62,937 bases of DNA from Draconibacterium sp. (GTDB lineage Bacteria > Bacteroidota > Bacteroidia > Bacteroidales > Prolixibacteraceae). The stretch covers positions 1 to 62,937 of the forward strand of contig WOYV01000038.1 in assembly GCA_011620585.1 (NCBI GenBank). The letters are read 5' to 3'. This document shows positions 52,329-61,155 of the stretch, piece by piece. The translations under genes were made by a program, and so were the position numbers. The notes under the pieces are model-generated. The model had not been told where the DNA came from. It searched no databases and saw only the letters and a list, made by a program, of their open reading frames with translations. Positions within the stretch are counted from its first letter, which is position 1. Each line of letters opens with the position of its first letter.

Positions 52329-54830
52329 TTATTCCAGCATTTTTATAAAATAGCCACCTACAACAGAACGCGCCTGAAAACCAACCTGGGTTGCATCGGT
52401 AGTCATGTACCAGTCGGACATCGGAACCCGGTCGGGTGTTTCAGTAACGTACAAATACAGCGGGTCGATAAATTTTTGAAAGGTAGATTTGTCGTCAGCA
52501 AGTGTTGCTGTCCATACAATCCAATCCGATTTGGTATAATCTTTCCGGTTATCCAAAGGAAGCCCGTATTTGTTCTGTTTTGTAAGGTAATAAGCAATTT
52601 CTGTTTGTGCCACCTCTGGCGGAAATATTTCGAGGCCGAGTAGTTTGTCCCAAACCAGGTTGTATTTCTGGCTCCATGTTCCGGGCTGGTCAAAAGTTAA
52701 ACGATAGTGGTCGCCATCATCAGCCATTTTTATCCACTCCTGTGCCATGTTTTTTGCTTCAGTGGTATATTTTTCAGCCACTTCTGTTTTTCCCAGTATT
52801 TCTGCCAGTTTACCATAACCGGCGATTCCCATAATGGCTTTTACCGAAAGATTTACATTGTGAGCAAAGTGACCCGCAAAATCATCGGTACACAATTGGT
52901 TTTCAGGATCGAGCCCGTTTTCAAGCAGGTAATTCGCCCAGGTTGTGAGCACCTCCCAATGTTCTGCTGCATAATCGGCATTTCCTTCTGCATCGGCAAT
53001 GGCTGTTGTAAGAATGATCATATTCCCGCATTCCTCCACCGGCATATCGCCGCCATAGGTTTGACCATTGGCAATCGGATAAGTTCCTACATCGTGGGCA
53101 GCAAAAGGTTTGGTCCATTTTCCGCTTTCAGAATAATAAAAAATAGGATTTAGCATCCCTTTCAACAACTCCGGATTGTATCGTAAAAATAAGGGTGCTG
53201 AGGGATAAGTAACATCCACTGTACCAATTGAACCGTTGCTAAAGTTTTCTTTTGAAAGGAAAAGGATATTTCCGTCGGGATCTTTTACCAGTTTGTGCGC
53301 AGCAATCGATTGGCGGAAGGCCAATTCACACAGGTCGGCGTAATTTTCGCCACCGGCTTTCAAGGCTTTAGCATGCAATTCCCGATCGAGTTTGGCGCAA
53401 CGTGCCAAAACATCATCACGTTCAGTAACCGCCGATTGCAGTACATCTGCAATGCTAACTTCCCCGTTTTTTGTCCACCAGGCTTTCAGGTTATCACCAA
53501 AGTACTGAATGGATTCAATATCGTCGTAAGCGATCATTACATAACCGCTTGTTGCCTTATCTGAAACTTCTTTCATGTCGTCTGTAAAAACCATGGCAGG
53601 CATCGACTGGCTCATTTTTGTAATAAATTCATCTACACTGCTACCGGGTATTTCCTGGTTTAAAAACTGCTGTTTCGAAAGTATATAATCACCAATATGT
53701 ACAGAAGCTCCTTCGCTATCAACTGTTGCCAGATAATGATAGCCCCAATCAATACGAACGTTATCGCCTTTTTTTTGCAATATTGGTTGTTCAACGGTTC
53801 CGGCTTTTACCCAATTAATATTCTGTTTGGCTCCTGTTGTTACAATTACTTCCTGGCTCAAATCATTTACTGCCCATTCGGGTGTGGTTTCAATGTAAAT
53901 CTGAACATCATGGCTTTTGTTGTCGTTTGCCAGTATCTCGTAATCGATATAATTCACCGGCCTCGACAACAAATCAAGGTCGTCCGGCAATAAGGGGGAT
54001 ATAAACTCCAGCTGAAGATCTACCGGGCCACAAGTAAAATCGTATTTCGTACTTGTAGCCGTAAGTTCAACTTTGTTTTGAATCGCTGTTGATGCAAAAA
54101 TCTCTTTTTCGTTGCGGTCCTGAATAATACCAAAATCCACGTAGCCTCCTCCTGTCCGATTATGACAATGTGCCGCAATGGTATTTTTTTCACCAAGCTT
54201 TAATTTCTCGCGATTGAGTTTTAGCCTCACATTATTGTGCCACTCGTATTCAGTTTTTACCAATTGCTCGCCGTTGAGGTAGAGTTCAAAAATATCATCG
54301 TGCGAATAAATAAGGTAGATATCCTGTTCGTCCAATTCTGCTGGCAACTGAAAAGTACGCCGTACCCAAATGTCTTTGCTTTCCCACGGTGTTGCCAAGG
54401 CCGGCATCCCGGTAGTTCCAAATGCAGCTTTACCACTGTTCCATGCGGAATCGTTAAAACCGGGTGCTTCCCATCCGGCGCCTGGTTGCTTTTCGGTGAA
54501 ACGCGCATCCCAGTGTTCGTAATTGGCCATCGGGATAATAACCCTGGGTGGTATTTCCTCTTTTCCCATAAAACGATAAATTTCTCCATCTACCTTAAGC
54601 GCACCAATCAGCGAATGGGTTTTACCTGTCCAATGTGTAACGGGTGTATCAAACAACTGATCGCTTGTTGACCAGGCACTGGTATACGGATCGATAGTAA
54701 CCAGCGGGTAGGCCGGCGCTCGAAAAGCCTGTTCGGTGGTAGCATCAGTCGTTTTCTCAGTTGGAGAACAGGCAAATAACAACACAGCAAGTATTGCAAC
54801 AATACTGCTAAAATGGATTTTGCAAAACAT
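52329..54830 (-). CDS. DUF4965 (GtaA-like) protein with inserted sugar-binding module, lipoprotein
   Basis: An 833-residue lipoprotein (LLFACS, Cys21). The N-terminal DUF4964-like start (RAPAYPLVTIDPYTSAWS... THWTGKTHSLIGALKVDG) is followed by an inserted GH2-type beta-sandwich (about 95-245: WEAPGFNDSAWNSGKAAFGT, then IWVRRTFQLP), then DUF4965/DUF1793-type regions with an (alpha/alpha)-barrel (about 500-830: KPFAAHDVGTYPIANGQTYGGDMPVEECGNM). Fungal relatives are called glutaminase A, but in Bacteroidota PULs a glycosidase is more plausible; Asp and Glu in that last segment are candidate catalytic residues. Activity is unknown. It is the first enzyme gene after the susCD terminator. Confidence 0.78.
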   Translation of the reverse strand: MFCKIHFSSIVAILAVLLFACSPTEKTTDATTEQAFRAPAYPLVTIDPYTSAWSTSDQLFDTPVTHWTGKTHSLIGALKVDGEIYRFMGKEEIPPRVIIPMANYEHWDARFTEKQPGAGWEAPGFNDSAWNSGKAAFGTTGMPALATPWESKDIWVRRTFQLPAELDEQDIYLIYSHDDIFELYLNGEQLVKTEYEWHNNVRLKLNREKLKLGEKNTIAAHCHNRTGGGYVDFGIIQDRNEKEIFASTAIQNKVELTATSTKYDFTCGPVDLQLEFISPLLPDDLDLLSRPVNYIDYEILANDNKSHDVQIYIETTPEWAVNDLSQEVIVTTGAKQNINWVKAGTVEQPILQKKGDNVRIDWGYHYLATVDSEGASVHIGDYILSKQQFLNQEIPGSSVDEFITKMSQSMPAMVFTDDMKEVSDKATSGYVMIAYDDIESIQYFGDNLKAWWTKNGEVSIADVLQSAVTERDDVLARCAKLDRELHAKALKAGGENYADLCELAFRQSIAAHKLVKDPDGNILFLSKENFSNGSIGTVDVTYPSAPLFLRYNPELLKGMLNPIFYYSESGKWTKPFAAHDVGTYPIANGQTYGGDMPVEECGNMIILTTAIADAEGNADYAAEHWEVLTTWANYLLENGLDPENQLCTDDFAGHFAHNVNLSVKAIMGIAGYGKLAEILGKTEVAEKYTTEAKNMAQEWIKMADDGDHYRLTFDQPGTWSQKYNLVWDKLLGLEIFPPEVAQTEIAYYLTKQNKYGLPLDNRKDYTKSDWIVWTATLADDKSTFQKFIDPLYLYVTETPDRVPMSDWYMTTDATQVGFQARSVVGGYFIKMLE

Positions 54831-54875
54831 GAGATTAAAATTTTAAGTAAAAAGTTGGTTTAAAATTAAAAGGCC

Positions 54876-54919
54876 AAAAACAAAAAAGTTACCCCGGAAA
54901 ACAATCCGGGATAACTTTT
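54876..54919 (-). terminator. Intercistronic terminator between DUF3823 and DUF4965 genes
   Basis: On the minus strand AAAAGTTATCCCGGA and TCCGGGGTAACTTTT form a 15-bp stem with one G-U wobble and a 6-nt loop, followed by TTGTTTTTGG. It starts about 12 bp after the DUF3823 stop, inside PUL2. Confidence 0.82.
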
Positions 54920-54930
54920 GCTGATATGTT

Positions 54931-55617
54931 CTACAAATCTATTTTTTGTACTTGAGAAAAGATCATGTCTTCGCGTCCGGCCACTTTAAGCCCTACGCGT
55001 GCATACACATAATTTTGTGTTGGCGTAAGCTCAGGAACACTTACCGACATACTGATTGAACCCGGATTGGCTATATCACCTCCGGAAATTTCAGTACTGG
55101 CTACGTTAGTTCTGAAATCGACAAACATTCCTTTGTTTACGTACAGGTTCACCCGTTCAATATCGAGCGCATCAGCATCCGTAATAATTTTTTCAGCCTG
55201 AAAAGAAGCAGTTACATTTCTGCCACTAGCCGAGAACTGTGCATTACGGATCATGTAGTACGGTTCCACCTCGATATCGAGCGTTTGATTACCGGCAATA
55301 TTTACGGTTAATGTATCGGCGCCTACCATTCTGAACGGCCCCTGTCCGTCGGGAAATACCAGTTTATAGGTAGCATTAAACAATTTAGCCGAATACGAAC
55401 CATCCTGAGCAACAACTACATCAATCGGGTAAGAGAGTTGCCACCCCGGTTCCCACAACTGAAATGTAACATCGTTGTAGCTTACACCAATTGGTTCGTT
55501 GTTGTACACGATGTTTCCCTTTAGGAACGATTGCGGTTCGTCGTAATTATCCCATGCACATGATGCGAGAATTGTAGTCGCAATAATAAGTGTGAATATA
55601 AATTTTAACTTCTTCAT
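54931..55617 (-). CDS. DUF3823 lipoprotein, probable surface glycan-binding protein
   Basis: A 228-residue lipoprotein (TILASC, Cys20) that follows susD in many Bacteroidota loci. It has an N-terminal carboxypeptidase-regulatory-like beta domain (about 28-120: LKGNIVYNNEPIGVSYNDVTFQLWEPG) and a second Ig-like domain (about 125-225). These proteins are thought to bind glycan at the surface in the position occupied by SusE in other loci. No enzymatic motif is visible. It is 18 bp after susD. Confidence 0.85.
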   Translation of the reverse strand: MKKLKFIFTLIIATTILASCAWDNYDEPQSFLKGNIVYNNEPIGVSYNDVTFQLWEPGWQLSYPIDVVVAQDGSYSAKLFNATYKLVFPDGQGPFRMVGADTLTVNIAGNQTLDIEVEPYYMIRNAQFSASGRNVTASFQAEKIITDADALDIERVNLYVNKGMFVDFRTNVASTEISGGDIANPGSISMSVSVPELTPTQNYVYARVGLKVAGREDMIFSQVQKIDL

Positions 55618-55635
55618 TGTATTCTCCTTTAAAGG

Positions 55636-57525
55636 TTATTGATTAGGGTTCTTAACAATTTGCGGATTGTTATTTCTGATCTCGTCGTTAATGAACGAAT
55701 AGTAGTTTCCTAAACGGAATCGGTCGGCTCCTGTAACCTGCCCCGGAAGTATTTGTTTGAAGATGTATTTACCATTGTTTTCACTTCCCGGTTCGTAATA
55801 TTTGTATGGCCATAATCCGAATACGCGCGTACTCACTTCGTCGGCTTTCCAAGGCTTGTCAGTCAACGGAACTTTCTCGCCATTCCAAACGATGTGGGCC
55901 AAACGCCAGCGTTTCATATCCCACAATTCATGCCCTTCAAATGCCAACTCCACTTTGCGTTCGTGAACAATACGATCGAAAGTAACGTCGCTTGCCTTTA
56001 GATCAGTTGTAAACCCGGCCCTTTGGCGAACCACATTAAGATAGCCGGCTGCTTTGCCTGCCTGATCCAGTTCGAAAGCGGCTTCAGCAGCATTCAGGTA
56101 AACTTCGGCCAAACGGTAGCGAACCCACCATCTGTCACTTTTTAAACCTCTCTGTCCACTACCGGTCTGTGGATCCATGTGCTTGCGTACGTAAAACCCA
56201 CTTTGCGCACTAAACTCACGGCCATCAATTGGCCCGTCGAAACCTACCACCTGTACAGGAGTATCTGTTCCGGGAAGTTCTTTACGCTGGCCAAACTCAT
56301 CGCCTGTAATAATGCTTCCGTCGGCCAGTTGGTAACCAGCCCAAATATCAAGGTCTTTGCCTTTAAACTTACTTCCGGGAAGAATGACAGTTCCTGCCAA
56401 ACGGGCATCGCGACCTGCAAACATTTCTAAAGGATTGTCAAAATAAAGATAATCTCCTCCACCATCCATGGTTTCGAAAGTTGCAAAAGTATTGTCCAGC
56501 AGTTCAAAGGATTGCACCAGGTTTAGCGACGGGTTGGTACGGCCACCTTCCAAATCTTCGGCACCCGACCATGGCTGATTCCAAAGCGTCCAGAGATTGG
56601 CCCTTCCGTCCCAGCGTTCGCTTTGTACGTAGTCGCGTACAAAAATCACCTCGGTATTGTTTCCTTTGTCAACAAACAAACTTGCGAAATTGTCAGAAAG
56701 GTCTTCTTTTTTGTTGTACAGTGCATAATCACCATTTTTAATTAATTGCTCTGCAGCACTCAACGCCTTTGTGTAATAGCTTTCGGCCATGCTTGCCGGA
56801 ATACCGACTTCGCCGCCCGGTAAAAAAACAGCCGGAGTGGTTGCGCCATATTTCGCAATTGAAGCAGCATATAAAGCTACCCTCGATTGCATGGCCAAAA
56901 CCAGCGCCTGGGTTGCACGGCTTTTAACGTTCACATCGTTAGGCAAATCATTTTTAATCTCTTCTAACTCGCTCAAAACGAAATCGTAAATATCGGATTC
57001 TTTCGCACGGGGACGTTGCAAATAACTTGCATCTCCGCTAAAATCGTATTCCAACGGCTCGGTAATTAAAGGTACGCCCCCCATACGTTTTACCAGTTCG
57101 AAATAAGCATTGGCACGTAAAAAGCGGCCTTCGGCAATAAAACGTGATTTAACCGCCGGATCCAGGTTATTGGTCAAATCAGATTGCGCTTTTTGAATAA
57201 AGAGGTTGATTTCGCGGATATAACCGTAGTTCCAAAGGCTCCATTCGCCATAACCCCAGTCGTTATTTTTATGGCGCCAGTAGTCGCCAAAATTCGAGGC
57301 AAAAGCTTCATCAAAATCGGCAAAATTCCACCAACCTTCCAAAGATTGGTACTCAGGAATCCTGAAATACAGGTCGCTTACCACAGACAGAATCAAAGCC
57401 TCGTCCGTCCATACTTGTTCATCCAGCAGGATATTGGTGGGTTCCCTGTCCAGAAAATCATCGTCGTTACAGCTCCAGTTAAATGTTAAAAGCAGAAGCA
57501 GTATATATACTATCTTTTTATTCAT
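55636..57525 (-). CDS. SusD/RagB family lipoprotein (PUL2)
   Basis: A 629-residue SusD homologue: lipoprotein signal (FNWSC, Cys19), N-terminal FLDREPTNILLDEQVWTD, TPR helices (GRFLRANAYFELVKRMGGVPLITEPL) and the C-terminal block VHERKVELAFEGHELWDMKRW. It caps the SusC barrel and selects the glycan. It is about 80 residues longer than the PUL1 SusD. It follows susC by 20 bp. Confidence 0.95.
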   Translation of the reverse strand: MNKKIVYILLLLLTFNWSCNDDDFLDREPTNILLDEQVWTDEALILSVVSDLYFRIPEYQSLEGWWNFADFDEAFASNFGDYWRHKNNDWGYGEWSLWNYGYIREINLFIQKAQSDLTNNLDPAVKSRFIAEGRFLRANAYFELVKRMGGVPLITEPLEYDFSGDASYLQRPRAKESDIYDFVLSELEEIKNDLPNDVNVKSRATQALVLAMQSRVALYAASIAKYGATTPAVFLPGGEVGIPASMAESYYTKALSAAEQLIKNGDYALYNKKEDLSDNFASLFVDKGNNTEVIFVRDYVQSERWDGRANLWTLWNQPWSGAEDLEGGRTNPSLNLVQSFELLDNTFATFETMDGGGDYLYFDNPLEMFAGRDARLAGTVILPGSKFKGKDLDIWAGYQLADGSIITGDEFGQRKELPGTDTPVQVVGFDGPIDGREFSAQSGFYVRKHMDPQTGSGQRGLKSDRWWVRYRLAEVYLNAAEAAFELDQAGKAAGYLNVVRQRAGFTTDLKASDVTFDRIVHERKVELAFEGHELWDMKRWRLAHIVWNGEKVPLTDKPWKADEVSTRVFGLWPYKYYEPGSENNGKYIFKQILPGQVTGADRFRLGNYYSFINDEIRNNNPQIVKNPNQ

Positions 57526-57545
57526 ATTGTTACTGTTTTAGAAGT

Positions 57546-60500
57546 TTAGAATGAAACATTTACTCCAATATTCACCATGCTGTTTTGCGGATACTGTAAA
57601 CCGTTCTCTTCCATAATTTCGGGTTCTACACCCAGATCTTTCAAATTATCGAGAGAGAACAGGTTGTAGGTATTCAGATACAAACGGCAGTTCTGTGCCC
57701 CAATTTTTGTTACCCACTCTTTAGGCAGGGTATAACCCAGTTCAAGGGTTCTTAAGCGAATGTAGTGGGCGTTGGTCAACCAGAAAGTTGACTGCTTGTT
57801 GTAATTACTGTGCCAGCCGGTGTTAAAACGTAGTGCAGGGTATTTCCCCGGGATCCATTCGCTATTCAGATCAAACGGATCTTCGCGGTGCCAACGATCG
57901 TCGTAAAATTGTTTTAGCAGGTTACCAGTATTCTGGTAAGGCCAGCGCATTTCCCAGTTCTGGTTGTAGGAGTAAGCCGAACCACCTGAGAAATCAGCTT
58001 TCAGGTCGAATCCTTTGTACTGGGCAGCAAGGTTAATACCAAAGTTGATGATCGGGTTACGATCTCTCGGGTATCCGATCGGACGTTGATCATATCCGTT
58101 GATAACGCCGTCACCGTTAATGTCTTTATAAATAATGTCGCCGGGCAACATATCGCGGTTACCATTTCCGTCGTTGTTAACCGGCCAGCTGTTAATCTGT
58201 TCGAATGACTCGAACTGACCTTCAATTTCATAGCCCCAGAAAACGCCTGTCCAGCGATCTTCCGATGAGTTGCGGTAATGGTCCCAGGAGTTTCCAAAAC
58301 GAGGTTTATACGATTGGAGGAATTTATTACGTGCGTACGAAATATTACCGCCTACGGTATATTTGAAGTCGCCTGCCGAGCCATCATAAGCAATCGATGC
58401 TTCTGCCCCCATGGTGGCATCGCTGTTTACGTTTTCATCGGGCAAGGTGTATCCAAGTTCGTTTGGTACCAGGATATCGTATTTGCGTCCGCGCAGTCCG
58501 TCGCGTTTACGATAGAAGTAATCGACAGCACCACTTAATTTTCCGTTGTATAACGACCAGTCGGCACCAATATCGGTTATGCGGCTGGTATACCACGAAA
58601 TAGATTTGATTGGCACACCACGGTCGCGCGCACCGGTAATAATCTGTCCATCCATTACCACGGTTTGAGAAGCGTAGTTGTAACCTGTCAGGTAATCGAA
58701 ATTACCAATGCCTACGTTGTCGTCTCCAAGTTCACCGTACGATGCACGCAGTTTCAAATTGAAGGTACTTTCACCAAGCAGCGCTTTAGAGAAATTCTCT
58801 TCGGTAATACGCCATCCTATTGATCCTGACGGGAAAAACCCCCAGCGTTCGCTCGATACAAATTTCCACGAACCATCGTAACGTCCAGAAAATTCGACGT
58901 AATATTTATTGGCAAAGTTGTAGTTTACCCTTCCGATGTAACCAATTCTGGCACTTTCGTCATCCGAGTCGTTGTAGGTATCCATATCAGGGAACTGGAT
59001 TAATGGAAGTGCATTGGTTTTTGGCACAGCATGTACCCATACATCCAGATCACGTCTTTCAATACGCTCGTTTGCAAAAGTTGCTGCCACTGTATGCTCT
59101 CCAAATGTATTTCCATAGTCAACCTGGCCAATCAATACATTTTCCATTACTTTGTGTGTACCACGTTCACGCCATGGGTTTTGCATAGAAAATGTCACTT
59201 TGTACTCATCAGTTTCAGGAAAGTAAGAATAAGCTTCATAAGTATATTCGTGCCCATTCATTAAACGGTCGGCGATGTAATAAGAATAGGTTCCTTTTAC
59301 CGACAATCCTTCGATTGGCAGATCGTATTCGCCATTAAAATTCAGTTGAAGCACTCTCCAGTCTTCCGTCCAGTAACCCGAGTTTTCTTTGGTTAACAAG
59401 CCCCAGTTCTCAGCCATGTGGCCGATGTTGTTAATGAATTCCGGGTTATCGTTAGCATAAGGCCGTTCTGTAGGACGGTTGCGAAACAGTGCAAAACGTG
59501 GCGCCCAATAATCATCTCCTCCTGGAACACCTGGATTATCACGGGTTTCGATACGGCCATTAATAGAAGCGCCCACTTTTAGGCGGTCCGTAATTTGTGC
59601 GTCAATATTAGATTGAATATTTGTGCGTTCAAAAGTAAACTCCCGTCCCAAAACTGAAGTCTGGTCCAAACGGGTGAGCGAGAAATAGTAGTTAATTTTA
59701 TCGGATCCCCCCGATGTACTTATGTTAATGGAGTTCTGTGGTGCATTTGGCTGTATTATAAAATCGTACCAGTCGAAACTTTGGTATCCTGCTTCTGTTC
59801 CTGCTTTCCATTTATCCAGTTCTGCCGGGGTAATATTCGTACTGCCGTCAAGGTTCATTTCAGCGTAAGCTTTTCCCAGCATCCAGTCGTAAGCATCCAC
59901 AGTTTCAGGAAAACGCGACCAGTTTTGCCATCCCATGTAGGCATTTACATTGATGGTATTTTGGGTTCCTTTTTTACCACGCTTGGTGGTAACCACAACA
60001 ACACCGTTTGCTGCACGTACACCATAAATGGCTGCCGATGCATCTTTCAGAACACTGATGCTTTCGATATCATTTGGCGACAAGTTATTGAATTGTCCAG
60101 CATCTTTCTGTATCCCATCTATTACATAAAGCGGGTCACCCATATTCCTGATCTGAATAGTTGCCGAAGCCCCCGGACGCCCATCGGGCATACGGAAAGA
60201 CACACCTGCCAGCTTACCTGCCAAAGTAGAACTAACCGTTGAAGCGTGTACTCTTTCCAAATCTTCGGAAGTTACAGCCGAAATTGCACCTGTTAACGAT
60301 TCCTTTTTCTGGGTACCGTAACCAATAGCCACTACTTCTTCAATGTCAATAGAGGAGGGTCGCATAACAACATCGATGGTGCGGTTGTCACCTACGGTAA
60401 CTTCCTGTGTTTCCATTCCAATGAAAGAGAACAACATCACATCGCCGGGTTCAACTCCGCTGAGCGAGAATTTCCCGTCTACGTCGGTAACCGTACCGTT

Positions 60501-60983
60501 ATTGGTTCCTTTCACCAAAACCGTAACACCGGGCAACAACTCACCCTGACTGCTTTTTACTGTTCCGCTTACCAAATTTTGCGGCAAAGGATTATCAACG
60601 GATTCTGTATTTTCTTTTCCTCTGTTCTGAACAATAATGTGTCGGTCGAGCAAAACATACGAGTATTCGGTACCGACAAATGCCTCGGTAAGAATGTCGT
60701 TGATGTTCGACTTTTCCTTGTGTATTGTAACTTCCCTTGAAAGATCGATTTCGTTGCTGTCGTAAAAAAACCTGAATTCACTCGAATTCTCAATTTCTTC
60801 GAAAAGTTCGGATAGTTTGGCATTCTTCATGTCCAATGTCAACTTGATAGATTGCGCATAGCTGGAGGCCGAAACCTGCACTATGGCTACCAAGAGAAAC
60901 AAACATGTAATCTTCATAGTTCTAATCAGTTTTTTGAAATGAGCCATATAATCTACCTCATTGCAAATGTTAGTTTTTTTCAT
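57546..60983 (-). CDS. SusC/RagA TonB-dependent transporter with STN domain (PUL2)
   Basis: A 1145-residue outer-membrane glycan importer: export signal near 23-44, STN domain (about 45-120: LTLDMKNAKLSELFEEIENS), CarboxypepD_reg-like domain (about 135-215: VKSSQGELLPGVTVLVKGTN), plug with EVVAIGYGTQKKESLTGAI and LKDASAAIYGVRAANGVVVVTTKRG, and barrel ending VNIGVNVSF. The STN domain fits signalling through the FecR protein encoded upstream. The chosen ATG at 60983 lies on the predicted antisense RNA promoter; an in-frame ATG twelve codons downstream is a possible alternative start. Confidence 0.95.
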   Translation of the reverse strand: MKKTNICNEVDYMAHFKKLIRTMKITCLFLLVAIVQVSASSYAQSIKLTLDMKNAKLSELFEEIENSSEFRFFYDSNEIDLSREVTIHKEKSNINDILTEAFVGTEYSYVLLDRHIIVQNRGKENTESVDNPLPQNLVSGTVKSSQGELLPGVTVLVKGTNNGTVTDVDGKFSLSGVEPGDVMLFSFIGMETQEVTVGDNRTIDVVMRPSSIDIEEVVAIGYGTQKKESLTGAISAVTSEDLERVHASTVSSTLAGKLAGVSFRMPDGRPGASATIQIRNMGDPLYVIDGIQKDAGQFNNLSPNDIESISVLKDASAAIYGVRAANGVVVVTTKRGKKGTQNTINVNAYMGWQNWSRFPETVDAYDWMLGKAYAEMNLDGSTNITPAELDKWKAGTEAGYQSFDWYDFIIQPNAPQNSINISTSGGSDKINYYFSLTRLDQTSVLGREFTFERTNIQSNIDAQITDRLKVGASINGRIETRDNPGVPGGDDYWAPRFALFRNRPTERPYANDNPEFINNIGHMAENWGLLTKENSGYWTEDWRVLQLNFNGEYDLPIEGLSVKGTYSYYIADRLMNGHEYTYEAYSYFPETDEYKVTFSMQNPWRERGTHKVMENVLIGQVDYGNTFGEHTVAATFANERIERRDLDVWVHAVPKTNALPLIQFPDMDTYNDSDDESARIGYIGRVNYNFANKYYVEFSGRYDGSWKFVSSERWGFFPSGSIGWRITEENFSKALLGESTFNLKLRASYGELGDDNVGIGNFDYLTGYNYASQTVVMDGQIITGARDRGVPIKSISWYTSRITDIGADWSLYNGKLSGAVDYFYRKRDGLRGRKYDILVPNELGYTLPDENVNSDATMGAEASIAYDGSAGDFKYTVGGNISYARNKFLQSYKPRFGNSWDHYRNSSEDRWTGVFWGYEIEGQFESFEQINSWPVNNDGNGNRDMLPGDIIYKDINGDGVINGYDQRPIGYPRDRNPIINFGINLAAQYKGFDLKADFSGGSAYSYNQNWEMRWPYQNTGNLLKQFYDDRWHREDPFDLNSEWIPGKYPALRFNTGWHSNYNKQSTFWLTNAHYIRLRTLELGYTLPKEWVTKIGAQNCRLYLNTYNLFSLDNLKDLGVEPEIMEENGLQYPQNSMVNIGVNVSF

Positions 60984-60990
60984 ACATTTA
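60983..60990 (+). promoter_or_regulatory. Candidate plus-strand -7 box antisense to the PUL2 susC leader
   Basis: TACATTTA on the plus strand matches TAnnTTTG in all but the last base and begins at the A of the susC ATG on the other strand, exactly as in PUL1. An ATTG lies 19 nt upstream (60960-60963), a partial -33 element. Confidence 0.4.
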
Positions 60991-61000
60991 ACGTGTTAAA
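60987..61000. repeat. Inverted repeat in the PUL2 susC leader
   Basis: TTTAAC and GTTAAA flank GT: 6-bp perfect arms with the same two-base GT spacer seen in the PUL1 repeat. It lies immediately upstream of the susC ATG. A protein-binding site is possible but unproven. Confidence 0.4.
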
Positions 61001-61012
61001 TTTCGATAATTG

Positions 61013-61024
61013 AGCCAATTGGCT
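61013..61024. repeat. 12-bp palindrome in the PUL2 susC leader
   Basis: AGCCAATTGGCT is a perfect 12-bp palindrome about 30-41 bp upstream of the susC ATG. It could be an operator or the first half of a structured leader. Confidence 0.4.
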
Positions 61025-61073
61025 TATTTATTGATTCTCAAAAAGATGGAAACCCAAAAGTGTTTCTTTACAG

Positions 61074-61106
61074 GCGGGAAGTGTTGGCAGACATTTCCCG
61101 TTTTTT
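61074..61106 (+). terminator. Plus-strand intrinsic terminator between fecR and susC (PUL2)
   Basis: CGGGAAGTGT (61075-61084), loop TGGCAG and ACATTTCCCG (61091-61100) pair over ten bases with one wobble that exists only in plus-strand RNA. TTTTTT follows on plus; on minus the hairpin is followed by CCTGTAA, so it cannot serve fecR. Confidence 0.78.
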
Positions 61107-61155
61107 AGTTTCAGTTCGGATTTAGTTCATAGGCAAATAGTTTTTAAAAGTTAGA

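Larger units (their letters stand above)
60996..61106 (+). ncRNA. Predicted antisense RNA covering the PUL2 susC leader
   Basis: Inferred from the plus-strand -7 box at 60983-60990 and the plus-strand terminator at 61074-61106; about 110 nt, fully complementary to the susC leader. Same layout as in PUL1 and as DonS of Bacteroides fragilis. Ends are estimates. Confidence 0.45.

Noticed and set aside
52707-53153. Plus-strand open frame of 148 codons opposite the DUF4965 gene
   Set aside because: Shadow frame with composition typical of reverse-complement translation and no recognisable domain.
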